Shown one piece after another: positions 38,547 through 46,688 of a stretch of 64,000 nt of DNA. The stretch lies in NCBI GenBank assembly GCA_913041535.1, contig CAJWJK010000002.1, positions 1-64,000 of the forward strand, written 5' to 3'. The notes beneath the pieces are model-generated. The model did not search any database. It was not told the DNA's origin and saw only the letters and a program-made list of their open reading frames with translations. This stretch comes from an uncultured Alphaproteobacteria bacterium (GTDB taxonomy: Bacteria; Pseudomonadota; Alphaproteobacteria; VGEJ01). The position numbers and the translations under genes are program-made. Numbering within the stretch: the stretch's first letter is position 1; every line of letters begins with the position of its first letter.

Positions 38547-39782
38547 ATGTCTACAGCTCGTATTTCTCCACTTGCTCCGTCATCTTTTCCAGACCTTTGT
38601 CCGATAGACGGCGTAAGCATGTCTACGGCCGCTGTTGGCATTAGTTATAGCAAGAGAACGGATGTAATGATGGCGGCTTTTGATGAAGGCACAAAGGTTG
38701 CTGGAGTATTTACCAAGTCCCGCACCTCAGCTGCACCGGTGGCTTGGTGTCGCAGCATCCTTGATAGAGGGGTTGCCCGTGGGTTAATTGTAAACGCTGG
38801 AAACGCCAACGTATTTACTGGAAGAGAGGGCGCTGTAGCTGTTAGGGAAACAGCAGAAGCTGGAGCTAATGCCTTAGGCTGTTTGCCGAAGGAAGTGTTT
38901 GTGTCGTCAACTGGGATAATAGGCGTTAGGCTGCCTTATGAACGAATCATAGAGGCGTTGCCGAGCATGTCGCAAGCTTTGGCTCCAGGGGGATGGAATA
39001 AAGCAGCAGATGCAATTCGCACAACAGACACTTATGCAAAGGGTTCGGGTGCAATAGCAAGAATCGGCGACGTTCCAGTAGTAATTACGGGAATTTGTAA
39101 AGGGTCTGGCATGATTGCTCCTGATATGGCGACAATGCACGCGTATCTTTTCACCAATGCCAAACTCCCAACTTCTGTGCTGCAACCCTTACTTGCTAAG
39201 ATAACTGAGACTACTTTCAATTGCATTACAGTTGACAGTGACACGTCAACTAGTGACACGGTGCTGCTATTTGCGACAGGAAAAAGTGCGCCCCATCCGA
39301 CTATCACCCAACACACAGATAGGAAACTGTCCGATTTCAGATCCAAGCTTACAAGTGTTATGACCAATTTAGCTCATCAAATCGTCCGTGATGGCGAAGG
39401 TGCAAGTAAATTCATTTCAATCACGGTAAGTGGAGCTAATAATCAACGATCGGCTCGGAAGATTGGTCTCTCAATCGCTAATTCACCTCTGGTGAAAACG
39501 GCAATAGCAGGCTCAGACCCTAACTGGGGGAGGATAATTGCTGCCATTGGCAAGGCGGGCGAGAACGCAGATCGGGATAGAATCAGTATCTGTTTTGGAG
39601 ACACCGTTGTTGCAAGGGATGGCGGACCGGTGGGATACGATGAGTCTGCTCTAATTGTCTATATGCAAGGGGCAGAAGTATCGATTGCGGTTGACGTGGG
39701 CGTGGGGAATGGCAGGGCCACCGTGTGGACTTGTGACCTAACCCAAGGCTACCTCGATATTAACACGGCATATCGGAGCTAA
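38547..39782 (+). CDS. argJ: Bifunctional glutamate N-acetyltransferase/amino-acid acetyltransferase ArgJ
   Basis: ArgJ transfers the acetyl group from N-acetylornithine to glutamate (and may use acetyl-CoA), recycling it in arginine synthesis. The 411-residue precursor self-cleaves. The site KGSGMIAPDMATMHA is present, with the nucleophilic threonine at about residue 196 following alanine. Other hallmarks are NAGNANVFTG, the FNCITVDSDTSTSDTV block, and the C-terminal SDPNWGRIIAAIGKAG. ATG 38547 is preferred over the upstream GTG at 38538, since AAAGAG sits at a good distance from it. Its stop overlaps the mutT start by one base. Confidence 0.95.
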   Translation: MSTARISPLAPSSFPDLCPIDGVSMSTAAVGISYSKRTDVMMAAFDEGTKVAGVFTKSRTSAAPVAWCRSILDRGVARGLIVNAGNANVFTGREGAVAVRETAEAGANALGCLPKEVFVSSTGIIGVRLPYERIIEALPSMSQALAPGGWNKAADAIRTTDTYAKGSGAIARIGDVPVVITGICKGSGMIAPDMATMHAYLFTNAKLPTSVLQPLLAKITETTFNCITVDSDTSTSDTVLLFATGKSAPHPTITQHTDRKLSDFRSKLTSVMTNLAHQIVRDGEGASKFISITVSGANNQRSARKIGLSIANSPLVKTAIAGSDPNWGRIIAAIGKAGENADRDRISICFGDTVVARDGGPVGYDESALIVYMQGAEVSIAVDVGVGNGRATVWTCDLTQGYLDINTAYRS

Positions 39783-40189
39783 TGTCGAAAAGGCCCCTTA
39801 CGTTAGTTGTCTCTGCAGCGTTAGTTGATGCGGACGGACGAGTATTGATATCTAGACGTCCATCGTGGCTGCCTATGCCAGGTTTATGGGAGTTTCCTGG
39901 TGGAAAAATTGAGTCGGGGGAAACACCAGAGCAGGCTCTGATACGGGAGCTTAAAGAGGAGCTATCAATCGATGTGTCTACTGCATGTTTGGCGCCGTTT
40001 ACTTTCGCTTCGCATAGTTATGATCATTTTCATCTTTTGATGCCGCTATATGTTTGTAGGGTATGGGCGGGCACGGTCGTTCCGAAGGAAGGTCAGGAAC
40101 TTTCATGGTCAGTTTCAAAGGACCTTGGCAACTATAGAATGTTGCCCGCAGACGAGCCGTTAGTAGCAATGCTTAGGGACCTTCTCTAA
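39782..40189 (+). CDS. mutT: Nudix hydrolase MutT, 8-oxo-dGTP diphosphatase
   Basis: MutT removes oxidised guanine nucleotides from the pool to limit A:T to C:G mutation. The 135-residue protein has the Nudix box GGKIESGETPEQALIRELKEELSI (about residues 39-62) with the expected glycine, REL and EE positions, preceded by SRRPSWLPMPGLWEFPG and followed by a short strand-rich C-terminus. The TAATG overlap with argJ (39780-39784) shows translational coupling. The argJ-mutT pair is a known alphaproteobacterial arrangement. Confidence 0.92.
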   Translation: MSKRPLTLVVSAALVDADGRVLISRRPSWLPMPGLWEFPGGKIESGETPEQALIRELKEELSIDVSTACLAPFTFASHSYDHFHLLMPLYVCRVWAGTVVPKEGQELSWSVSKDLGNYRMLPADEPLVAMLRDLL

Positions 40190-40241
40190 CAGGACTGCTT
40201 ATCTATTCCTGGCTTTATCTGCGCCGTCGGGAACTTTTTAT

Positions 40242-41114
40242 TCAACAAATTTTACTGGCTGTTGAGAGAGGTTTTGGCTGAGAGGTGTCGGAAGCCCAGC
40301 CGACCATGTAGATGATTTGAAAAGTGGCTTGAACACGGCCATCGCTAGTGCCGAATTGATCTGCGTAGATTGCGGAAGCTCTAGTTAAAGTGGACCGTCG
40401 AGAAAAGTTACGACGTCGATCGGCTGCGGCATTCGTTTCCCCCATTCCCTGGAGGTCATTCATCAGGGATATAGCATTCGGGTATGTAACAGACAGGGTA
40501 TCAATGTCAGAGACTGGCAGTGTAAACCCGGCCCTTGCAAGAAGGTCTCCAGCCTGTGCAACATCTATAAATGGAGAAACGCGAGGGCTGGCGCCGCCCT
40601 CTACCTCACATTCTGCTTGAACTAGAGCTTGGCGTAGCTCAGTTAATGTCTCCCCACCTAACAGAACCCCAATGAACAGGCCGCTCGACCTAAGCGCTCT
40701 TCGGATTTGTATAAGCGCTCCAGGAAGGTCATTTGCCCAATGCAAGCTCAAAACACTTACGATAAGGTCGACTTTGCCCTTTCCTAGAGGCAAGAATTCT
40801 TCGTCTGCAATTATGTTTAGTTCCTTAACGGGCGGGGGTGTAAAGATGTTGGGATTGGTCGAGATTGTGTTAAGTGTCTCACAGGTGACGACCCATGTCT
40901 GAACACAAGACAACGTTCGCAATATATCGGTGGCAGAGGGTGATCGTCGGTTAATATCAACAGCAAGCGCAAAGTCCCTATCGATATCCCCAATACGTTC
41001 AACTACCTGAGAAGAAGTTTCTCTGAAGAGGAAGTCATGCTTGCTTAGTTGATTGGCCGAACGGAAACGATGTTGTGCGACAGCGGTCCGATCAAATAGT
41101 TTCTTTATAGCCAT
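40242..41114 (-). CDS. BioC/NDUFAF5-like methyltransferase-fold protein with weak SAM motif
   Basis: The 290-residue protein (from ATG 41114) resembles the alphaproteobacterial proteins related to mitochondrial NDUFAF5 and to BioC. It has LFDRTAVAQHRFRSANQLSKHDFLFRETSSQVVERI near the start, VDLIVSVLSLHWANDLPGALIQIRRALRSSGLF in the middle, and GGASPRVSPFIDVAQAGDLLARAGF later. The usual glycine-rich SAM motif I (LDLGCGxG) is replaced by LAVDINRRSPSA (about residues 50-60), so cofactor binding is doubtful or altered. NDUFAF5 is an arginine hydroxylase that also lost methyltransferase activity, so the same may hold here. It is convergent with mutT. Confidence 0.75.
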   Translation of the reverse strand: MAIKKLFDRTAVAQHRFRSANQLSKHDFLFRETSSQVVERIGDIDRDFALAVDINRRSPSATDILRTLSCVQTWVVTCETLNTISTNPNIFTPPPVKELNIIADEEFLPLGKGKVDLIVSVLSLHWANDLPGALIQIRRALRSSGLFIGVLLGGETLTELRQALVQAECEVEGGASPRVSPFIDVAQAGDLLARAGFTLPVSDIDTLSVTYPNAISLMNDLQGMGETNAAADRRRNFSRRSTLTRASAIYADQFGTSDGRVQATFQIIYMVGWASDTSQPKPLSTASKIC

Positions 41115-41484
41115 AAGCCGCACCGTTTGGAATGCTGTAAATTTTCTTCAGAAGTTAATAGAAATTCGTTAAGTGGCTTATGTTGCAAATGGGACTCGGA
41201 TAGTATTTTTTAAACTACAACTGAGACTGTGAGGTTATGTTGTAAACCGATAAAGTTCTACCATTTATCTAATTGTAGGATGGTTTTGGCCAGGGTGGTT
41301 TTGGCCAGGGTGGTTTTGGCCAGGGTGGTGATGGCAAGAGATAATGAGATATGTAAGTATGTGGTTAAGAAACTATAAGTGACCGCCTTTGAACATACTG
41401 CAATATCGCTGGTTGAAAGGTTTTCCCTGAAGAGTGGTCAATGAATAGAGACATCGGCCCAAAAGGACATATACTGGTTAGCCT
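41115..41484. other. Intergenic region with a short tandem repeat, no gene seen
   Basis: Apart from a three-copy 15-base repeat there is no family-like frame here. In related alphaproteobacteria comF and the glutaredoxin gene grxC usually lie between these neighbours; I see neither. The region should hold the divergent promoters. Confidence 0.4.
41282..41329 (+). repeat. Tandem repeat, 15-base unit in about 3.2 copies
   Basis: The unit GGTTTTGGCCAGGGT is repeated exactly at 41282, 41297 and 41312, with a partial copy after. The copies are identical. One frame across it would read as a glycine-phenylalanine-glutamine repeat, but it is closed by a stop just upstream (TAG 41276-41278), so it is non-coding. 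Confidence 0.9.
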
Positions 41485-42333
41485 ATGACACATAGCTTCA
41501 CTGTTGCGTGTGTGCAAGTTAATGCTGGAAACAGTATTGATGAAAATGTATTGCACACTCAAGGATTGATTCGTGAAGCCAGCACGGCAGGTGCGGACCT
41601 GATATTGACTCCCGAGAATGTCGTTATGATGGCTGGAAGCGCCGCTGAAGTCCATGCAAATGCTGTAGAAGAAGAAAGGCATCCCGGACTATCCGCGTTT
41701 CGGAAGCTTGCAATAGAGACAAGCGCTTGGCTGCTAATCGGATCTTTAACTATTCGGTTGGATTATGAGGAACGAGTGGTGAATCGGTCCTTTCTGCTAA
41801 ACCCGGCTGGTCACATTGTTGCTCGTTATGACAAAATTCACATGTATGATGTCGATGTTCCGGGTGGCGAAAGCCATCGAGAGTCGAAGAATTTTCGACC
41901 AGGATCAAAAGCGGTTGTTGCTCCCACCCCGTGGGGGTGCATTGGGATGACAGTGTGTTACGATCTCCGCTTTCCTCATCTTTACAGAATGCTAGCCCAG
42001 GGCGGAGCCGCTTATCTGGTTGTCCCGTCTGCGTTTACCCGCGTTACGGGAATTGCGCATTGGCATGTTTTGCTACGAGCAAGGGCAATAGAGACTGGCT
42101 CATACGTATTTGCTCCAGCACAAACCGGCGACCATCCCGGTGGCCGTAAAACCTTCGGTCACTCCATGATTGTTGATCCTTGGGGAAAAATTTTAGCTGA
42201 GGCGAGTGAACACCCCGAATTCATACTGTCTACAATTGAACCAATCAAGGTTGACAAAGCCAGGTCCGCTGTGCCGGCAATTAATAAGGACCAAGTCTTT
42301 GTGTTGCCGGAATATCGCAATGATAAAACTTAG
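41485..42333 (+). CDS. Carbon-nitrogen hydrolase, Nit/omega-amidase type
   Basis: This is a nitrilase-superfamily amidase close to Nit1 and omega-amidase, which remove the amide from deaminated glutathione or alpha-ketoglutaramate as metabolite repair. The 282-residue protein has the catalytic triad glutamate 44 (LTPENVV), lysine 117 (RYDKIHMYD) and cysteine 158 (GMTVCYDLRFPHLYR), plus the ARAIETGSYVFAPAQTG block. It lies upstream of a DUF1178 gene, a conserved pair in alphaproteobacteria, though here a minus-strand methyltransferase intervenes. The substrate is inferred. Confidence 0.9.
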   Translation: MTHSFTVACVQVNAGNSIDENVLHTQGLIREASTAGADLILTPENVVMMAGSAAEVHANAVEEERHPGLSAFRKLAIETSAWLLIGSLTIRLDYEERVVNRSFLLNPAGHIVARYDKIHMYDVDVPGGESHRESKNFRPGSKAVVAPTPWGCIGMTVCYDLRFPHLYRMLAQGGAAYLVVPSAFTRVTGIAHWHVLLRARAIETGSYVFAPAQTGDHPGGRKTFGHSMIVDPWGKILAEASEHPEFILSTIEPIKVDKARSAVPAINKDQVFVLPEYRNDKT

Positions 42334-42361
42334 CCAAATGAATCGGGTGAATACAGCTGTC

Positions 42362-42919
42362 TCACTCATCCAGTGGGAACGCTGGCGTTATATCCGTTTC
42401 ACGCAAGCGCACGGCGCATATGCGCTGAATTACGGCGGGACGTGGTGAGTTAACCTTCCCGTGTTGGTAAGCCACAACGTGGAGATGCTTCATGACTGCT
42501 GACAACAGTTCGCCCTCCACTAGAAGGTGTTTGGGGTTGCGTGGTCGCCCCAAACTTTCATTGCCGGAAGCAAAAGTTTCATAAAGGAGGATTCCTCCAG
42601 GTGCCAATGCCTCAATAATGGTCGGGAAGAGGGGTCTATAGAGATAATTGGTAACAATGATGGCACTGAAACGGTCTCCAGCAAATGGCCACTGTGACCT
42701 ATTCTCAAGGTCAAGAGCATGCACGGTTAGTTTGGCACGATCGTTAAGGTCAGAAACCCCACTGATATCCTGATCGATAGCAGTAACTGAACAGCCATGT
42801 TCTAGGAAGATGCGTGTATGCCGCCCATTACCACAGGCAAGATCAAGGACTGTTCCACTGTTGGGTATCAAGCCAATGTGTTTTATTATCCAGCAGCTAG
42901 GCTTTGTCTTCATTGTCAT
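42362..42919 (-). CDS. SAM-dependent methyltransferase, TehB-like
   Basis: This is a small class I methyltransferase of 185 residues. It has the SAM motif I VLDLACGNGRHTRIFLEHG (about residues 24-42), an acidic loop SVTAIDQD, and LALAPGGILLYETF-like post-motif II (EALAPGGILLYETFASGNE). The substrate is unknown; relatives include tellurite-resistance TehB and other small-molecule methyltransferases. It sits in opposite orientation between the nitrilase-type and DUF1178 genes, which are usually neighbours, so it looks inserted or rearranged. Only 28 bases separate its end from the nitrilase stop. Confidence 0.85.
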   Translation of the reverse strand: MTMKTKPSCWIIKHIGLIPNSGTVLDLACGNGRHTRIFLEHGCSVTAIDQDISGVSDLNDRAKLTVHALDLENRSQWPFAGDRFSAIIVTNYLYRPLFPTIIEALAPGGILLYETFASGNESLGRPRNPKHLLVEGELLSAVMKHLHVVAYQHGKVNSPRPAVIQRICAVRLRETDITPAFPLDE

Positions 42920-43042
42920 TGGTACGATAACATATGTTCTCGGTTGAAAAATTCTCTTGACGGGCGTTGGGTTTATCTTATGAGGTACATCCGTAGGTTT
43001 TTAATAAATCGAACGTTAGATGATAATTAGGGACACGCACGT

Positions 43043-43456
43043 ATGATTGCGTTTGATTTGAAATGTGACGATGGCCATGAGTTTGAAGCCTGGTTTCGTG
43101 ACGGATCTGCATACGACTCTCTCCGCAAGGTCCGCCGAGTAACATGCCCTGAATGCGGCAGTGCGAAGGTCGAAAAAGCATTAATGACGCCCAACGTTAC
43201 GGCAGGTCGGGATCGAGATCAAACGCAGAGGCAGGTTGCCCAACAGGCACGACAGCATTTACAGAATCTAAGAACCTTTATTGAAAAGAATGCGGATAAT
43301 GTGGGTGACGGATTTGCTGAAGAGGCGCGGAAAATTCACTATGGGGAAGCTGATGCGCGAAACATATACGGTAGCGCTACCACCGAGGAGTCAACAGAAC
43401 TAACGGAAGAAGGTATAGAGGTTCAGAAGGTGCCATGGCTTCCTCGCGATTCGTAA
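43043..43456 (+). CDS. DUF1178 family protein
   Basis: This is a small cytoplasmic protein of unknown function, widespread in alphaproteobacteria. The 137-residue sequence opens MIAFDLKCDDGHEFEAWFRDG, has a CPECGS knuckle with an upstream cysteine in LKCDDGH (likely a zinc ribbon of the CxxC type), and ends in an acidic helix region. It commonly lies beside a nitrilase-type amidase, with ubiG following on the opposite strand. No enzymatic motif is visible. Confidence 0.88.
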   Translation: MIAFDLKCDDGHEFEAWFRDGSAYDSLRKVRRVTCPECGSAKVEKALMTPNVTAGRDRDQTQRQVAQQARQHLQNLRTFIEKNADNVGDGFAEEARKIHYGEADARNIYGSATTEESTELTEEGIEVQKVPWLPRDS

Positions 43457-43469
43457 AAGGCAGAGATTT

Positions 43470-44213
43470 CTAGTCTTTTATTGCAATTGCTAGGTAATTA
43501 ACGCCAATATCGGTCGTTACCTCCCATTCCCCATCGGTCAATGTTAGTCCAGAAACGTTAGCAAGACGAAGGCCTGCATCGCGGACATGTTGAGCTAGTT
43601 CAGATGGCTTTACAAAGCGATGCCAACGGTGAGTGCCAACTGGCAACCAGCCCAGAATGTATTCTGCTGCAACGATCGCTGTAATAAAGGAGCGAAAATT
43701 ACGGTTTAGTGTGGACAATACCATTATTCCACCAGGGGCAAGGAGTTGGGCGCAGGCCTGGGTATGGCTAAAGGGGTCAGAGACATGTTCGATGACTTCA
43801 AGGTTGAGAACAATATTGTAGTGGTTATTCGACGATACCAATTCATTGGGCGTTGCTATACGGTAATCAATCTCCAGCTCCATTTGCGCCGCGTGAGCTC
43901 TAGCGACATGGATAGTTTCAGGTGTTGGGTCTATACCTATCACGCTTGCGCCTAGCCGAGTCAGTGGTTCGCAAAGGAGACCACCACCACATCCAACATC
44001 AAGTACAGTTAAACCTGTAAATGGGTTACGAATATTTGGATCGCGTGAAAAATGAGCACAACACCAATCATGAATGTAGGAAAGACGAGCAGGATTTATA
44101 TGGTGGAGCTCAGAGGTTTCTCCAGATGGGTCCCACCACCGCTCAGCAATAGCGGCGAAGCGATTCACCTCTGAAGGGTCTGCAATTTCGTGCGTTACGT
44201 TGCTGCGCTTCAT
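43470..44213 (-). CDS. ubiG: Ubiquinone biosynthesis O-methyltransferase
   Basis: UbiG methylates the hydroxylated quinone ring twice in ubiquinone synthesis. The 247-residue product from ATG 44213 (MKRSNVTHEIADPSEVNRFAAIAERWWDPSGETSELHHINPARLSYI) matches the family start. The frame extends further upstream to 44366, but that part lies over the start of lysC and looks non-coding. SAM motif I is VLDVGCGGGLLCEPL, with VIGIDPTPETIHVA and LNLEVIEHVSDP later. The C-terminal block LNRNFRSFITAIVAAEYILGWLPVGTHRW is diagnostic. It is convergent with DUF1178 and divergent from lysC. Confidence 0.95.
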   Translation of the reverse strand: MKRSNVTHEIADPSEVNRFAAIAERWWDPSGETSELHHINPARLSYIHDWCCAHFSRDPNIRNPFTGLTVLDVGCGGGLLCEPLTRLGASVIGIDPTPETIHVARAHAAQMELEIDYRIATPNELVSSNNHYNIVLNLEVIEHVSDPFSHTQACAQLLAPGGIMVLSTLNRNFRSFITAIVAAEYILGWLPVGTHRWHRFVKPSELAQHVRDAGLRLANVSGLTLTDGEWEVTTDIGVNYLAIAIKD

Positions 44214-44280
44214 AAACGCGAGTATGAATAGACATGCCAAAGGGTACAAGGAAATTGAGAACCAGCTCGGAGGGGCACTC

Positions 44281-45504
44281 TTGTCTCGTTTAGTGAAAAA
44301 GTTTGGCGGAACGTCAGTCGCTGATATCGATAGTATCATAAATATTGCTGATCGTGTCGCAAACACGGTTTCAGAGGGTCACAAGTTAGTGGTAGTGGTT
44401 TCTGCCATGGGGAGTATGACAGACGAGTTGATTCGCCTTGTGCGCAATGTCGGAAAATGTTCGGATGCTAGAGAATATGATGCAGCTATTTCGGCGGGAG
44501 AGCAGATCAGCTCCGCTATTCTTTCTGCAGCGTTGCGAAACAGAGGGGTACCCGCTCGATCCTTTTTAGGCTTGCAGGTTCCCATTAAAACTGACGGGCA
44601 ACATGGAAATGCAAGAATTATCCGCATTGGGACAAAACAGCTACATGATTGCATGGAACGCGGTGAGGTTCCTGTAGTGGCAGGGTTTCAGGGCGTCAGT
44701 CCAGATGGAAGTATTACCACTTTGGGGCGCGGTGGATCAGACGTTACAGCGGTTGCTTTGGCAGCCGCACTTAATGTTGATAGGTGTGATATTCATACGG
44801 ATGTAAGTGGTGTTTATACGGCTGATCCACATGTAGTGCCTCAAGCGCGTCAACTTGAAACAATATCGTTTGACGAGATGATGGAACTTGCCTCTTCCGG
44901 GGCGAGGGTTTTGCATATTAGGTCGGTTGAATTGGCAAAGAATTTCAAGATTAAAGTACGCGTTGCATCAAGCTTTAACAATAATCCGGGGACATTAATT
45001 GTGAGTGAAAACGAGGTTGTGGAGAAACAGACCGTTAGTGCAATATCATCATCTCACGATGAGGCCAAAATAACTTTGTTTGGCCTTGTTGATGGAGCTT
45101 CCGCAGCTGCGAGGGTTTTTGAACCTCTTGCTGAGGCTAACATTAACGTCGATATGATCGTTCAGAATCTTTCGGTAGAGGGCAATGAAGCAAGTGTTAC
45201 TTTCACTGTTCCTCGTGGTGATTTAAATTATGCCCTTGAGACTCTTGAGAATTTGAAAACCCAAGTGGGATATGAGTCCGTGGCACATGACGCTGGGATA
45301 GCAAAGGTATCCGCAATTGGAGTTGGTATGAGAAGTCACGCGGGTGTAGCGCAACAGATGTTTTCTGCGCTTGCGTCGAAGGGCATTGCTATTGAAGCTA
45401 TATCAACTTCAGAGATAAAGATTAGTGTTCTTATTCCGGAAGCTTATACAGAGTTAGCGGTTCGTACATTACATGAAGCATATGAGCTCCATAACAGAAA
45501 ATAG
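44281..45504 (+). CDS. lysC: Aspartate kinase
   Basis: LysC phosphorylates aspartate at the head of lysine, threonine and methionine synthesis. Starting at TTG 44281 gives a 407-residue protein of normal length beginning MSRLVKKFGGTSVADID, with a strong GGAGG at 44269-44273. The frame is open to 44200, but those residues do not look like the family and lie opposite the ubiG start. The kinase domain has KKFGGTSVAD, GRGGSDVTAVALAAAL and DVSGVYTADPHVV. Two ACT domains follow (about residues 265-405), which bind lysine or threonine for feedback control. A 32-base overlap leads into the next gene. Confidence 0.95.
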   Translation: MSRLVKKFGGTSVADIDSIINIADRVANTVSEGHKLVVVVSAMGSMTDELIRLVRNVGKCSDAREYDAAISAGEQISSAILSAALRNRGVPARSFLGLQVPIKTDGQHGNARIIRIGTKQLHDCMERGEVPVVAGFQGVSPDGSITTLGRGGSDVTAVALAAALNVDRCDIHTDVSGVYTADPHVVPQARQLETISFDEMMELASSGARVLHIRSVELAKNFKIKVRVASSFNNNPGTLIVSENEVVEKQTVSAISSSHDEAKITLFGLVDGASAAARVFEPLAEANINVDMIVQNLSVEGNEASVTFTVPRGDLNYALETLENLKTQVGYESVAHDAGIAKVSAIGVGMRSHAGVAQQMFSALASKGIAIEAISTSEIKISVLIPEAYTELAVRTLHEAYELHNRK

Positions 45505-46519
45505 GCCAACTGAGTATGAATCACTAGATCGGCTGTGGCGTCGAGGCCGGGATTTTCTTGGCAGTAAGCTGGCTATACTTGGCGGCGCAATGACATGGGT
45601 ATCTGAGAGAAACTTGGTTTCTGCATTGTCCAATAGTGGTGCTTTTGGCGTGGTTGCTTGTGGCTCAATGGACTCTAATACGCTGGACACTGAAATCGCT
45701 GCTACTCAAGATCTGACGGATCAGCCATTTGGAGTTAACTTGATTGTTATGCATCCGCAACTAGATGCATTGATATCAGTTTGTAGTGCACGGAAGGTAA
45801 CCCACGTATTTCTGGCAGGTGGAATGCCAAGAGAGAGAATTGTTAAAATGGTGCACGATGGTGGGGCCAAAGTTATTGCTTTTGCTCCCACACTATCCAT
45901 TGTTAAGAAGTTCATTCGGTCTGGTGTGGACGCCATTGTGATAGAGGGGATGGAAGCTGGCGGGCATACGGGGCCAGTTGCTACAAGCGTATTAGCTCAG
46001 GAAATATTGCCCAATGTAAGGGAGGTGCCGATATTTGTGGCTGGAGGAATCGGCCGAGGGGACGCCATGGTAAGCTATCTAGAGATGGGCGCATCGGGGT
46101 GCCAAATCGGTACCAGGTTTGTCTGCACACGTGAATCCGTTGCTCACTCAAACTTTAAAGCAGCTTTTCTTCGAGCTGGTGCTCGTGATGCTCAACTCTC
46201 GATTCAAGCAGATCCTGATTTTCCAGTGATTCCGGTGCGAGCGATTACAAATGCTGCGACACAACGGTTTATTGAAACACAGCGATCTGTCATCGCTCGG
46301 TACCGCCAAGGCGAGATAAGCCAATCCGATGCCCAACTGGAGATAGAACATTTCTGGGCCGGGGCATTGAGGCGAGCGGTGATCGAAGGAGATATAGAGA
46401 ATGGTTCTCTCATGGCAGGGCAGAGCGTTGGGCTAGTAACTTCAGAACAGACTGTATCTGAGCTTCTTGAAGAAATGCTTGGTCAAGCATTGGATCATAT
46501 ACAGTTAAATAATTATTAG
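45473..46519 (+). CDS. Nitronate monooxygenase-like FMN protein
   Basis: This is a TIM-barrel flavoprotein of the 2-nitropropane dioxygenase/FabK family. The 348-residue protein has the FMN-binding blocks AILGGAMTWVSERNLVSALSNSGAFGVV, FGVNLIV, VIEGMEAGGHTGP (with the conserved histidine) and PIFVAGGIGRGDAMVSYLEMGASGCQIGTRFV. It overlaps the end of lysC by 32 bases and is translated from ATG 45473 or ATG 45482. NMO and enoyl-ACP reductase activities both occur in the family; the substrate here is unknown. Presence next to lysC is common in alphaproteobacteria, so it is likely an old operon partner. Confidence 0.85.
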   Translation: MKHMSSITENRPTEYESLDRLWRRGRDFLGSKLAILGGAMTWVSERNLVSALSNSGAFGVVACGSMDSNTLDTEIAATQDLTDQPFGVNLIVMHPQLDALISVCSARKVTHVFLAGGMPRERIVKMVHDGGAKVIAFAPTLSIVKKFIRSGVDAIVIEGMEAGGHTGPVATSVLAQEILPNVREVPIFVAGGIGRGDAMVSYLEMGASGCQIGTRFVCTRESVAHSNFKAAFLRAGARDAQLSIQADPDFPVIPVRAITNAATQRFIETQRSVIARYRQGEISQSDAQLEIEHFWAGALRRAVIEGDIENGSLMAGQSVGLVTSEQTVSELLEEMLGQALDHIQLNNY

Positions 46520-46688
46520 AAAAACTTTTGGATACGGCCGAAACTTTTGCGCAACTAACGCCAAAATACCCTCGCCAAAGAGAAAATGTTTGCTACACTT
46601 GCGGCCACATTAAGGCTGTTATCGCCTGTTACTATCGGATGCAGCGTAGTTGCGAATTATAAGGGAGTATCCAGCGAGGGGCTTTCGT

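Noticed and set aside
41279-41344. Glycine-rich coding tail reading through the 15-base repeat to a TAA
   Set aside because: The frame is closed by TAG at 41276-41278, leaving only about 21 codons with no start.
44200-44280. Upstream extension of lysC to position 44200
   Set aside because: The added residues are not family-like and lie opposite the ubiG start; the TTG at 44281 has a strong ribosome site and gives the normal length.
44214-44366. Upstream extension of ubiG
   Set aside because: The extra 51 residues lie over the beginning of lysC and do not resemble UbiG.
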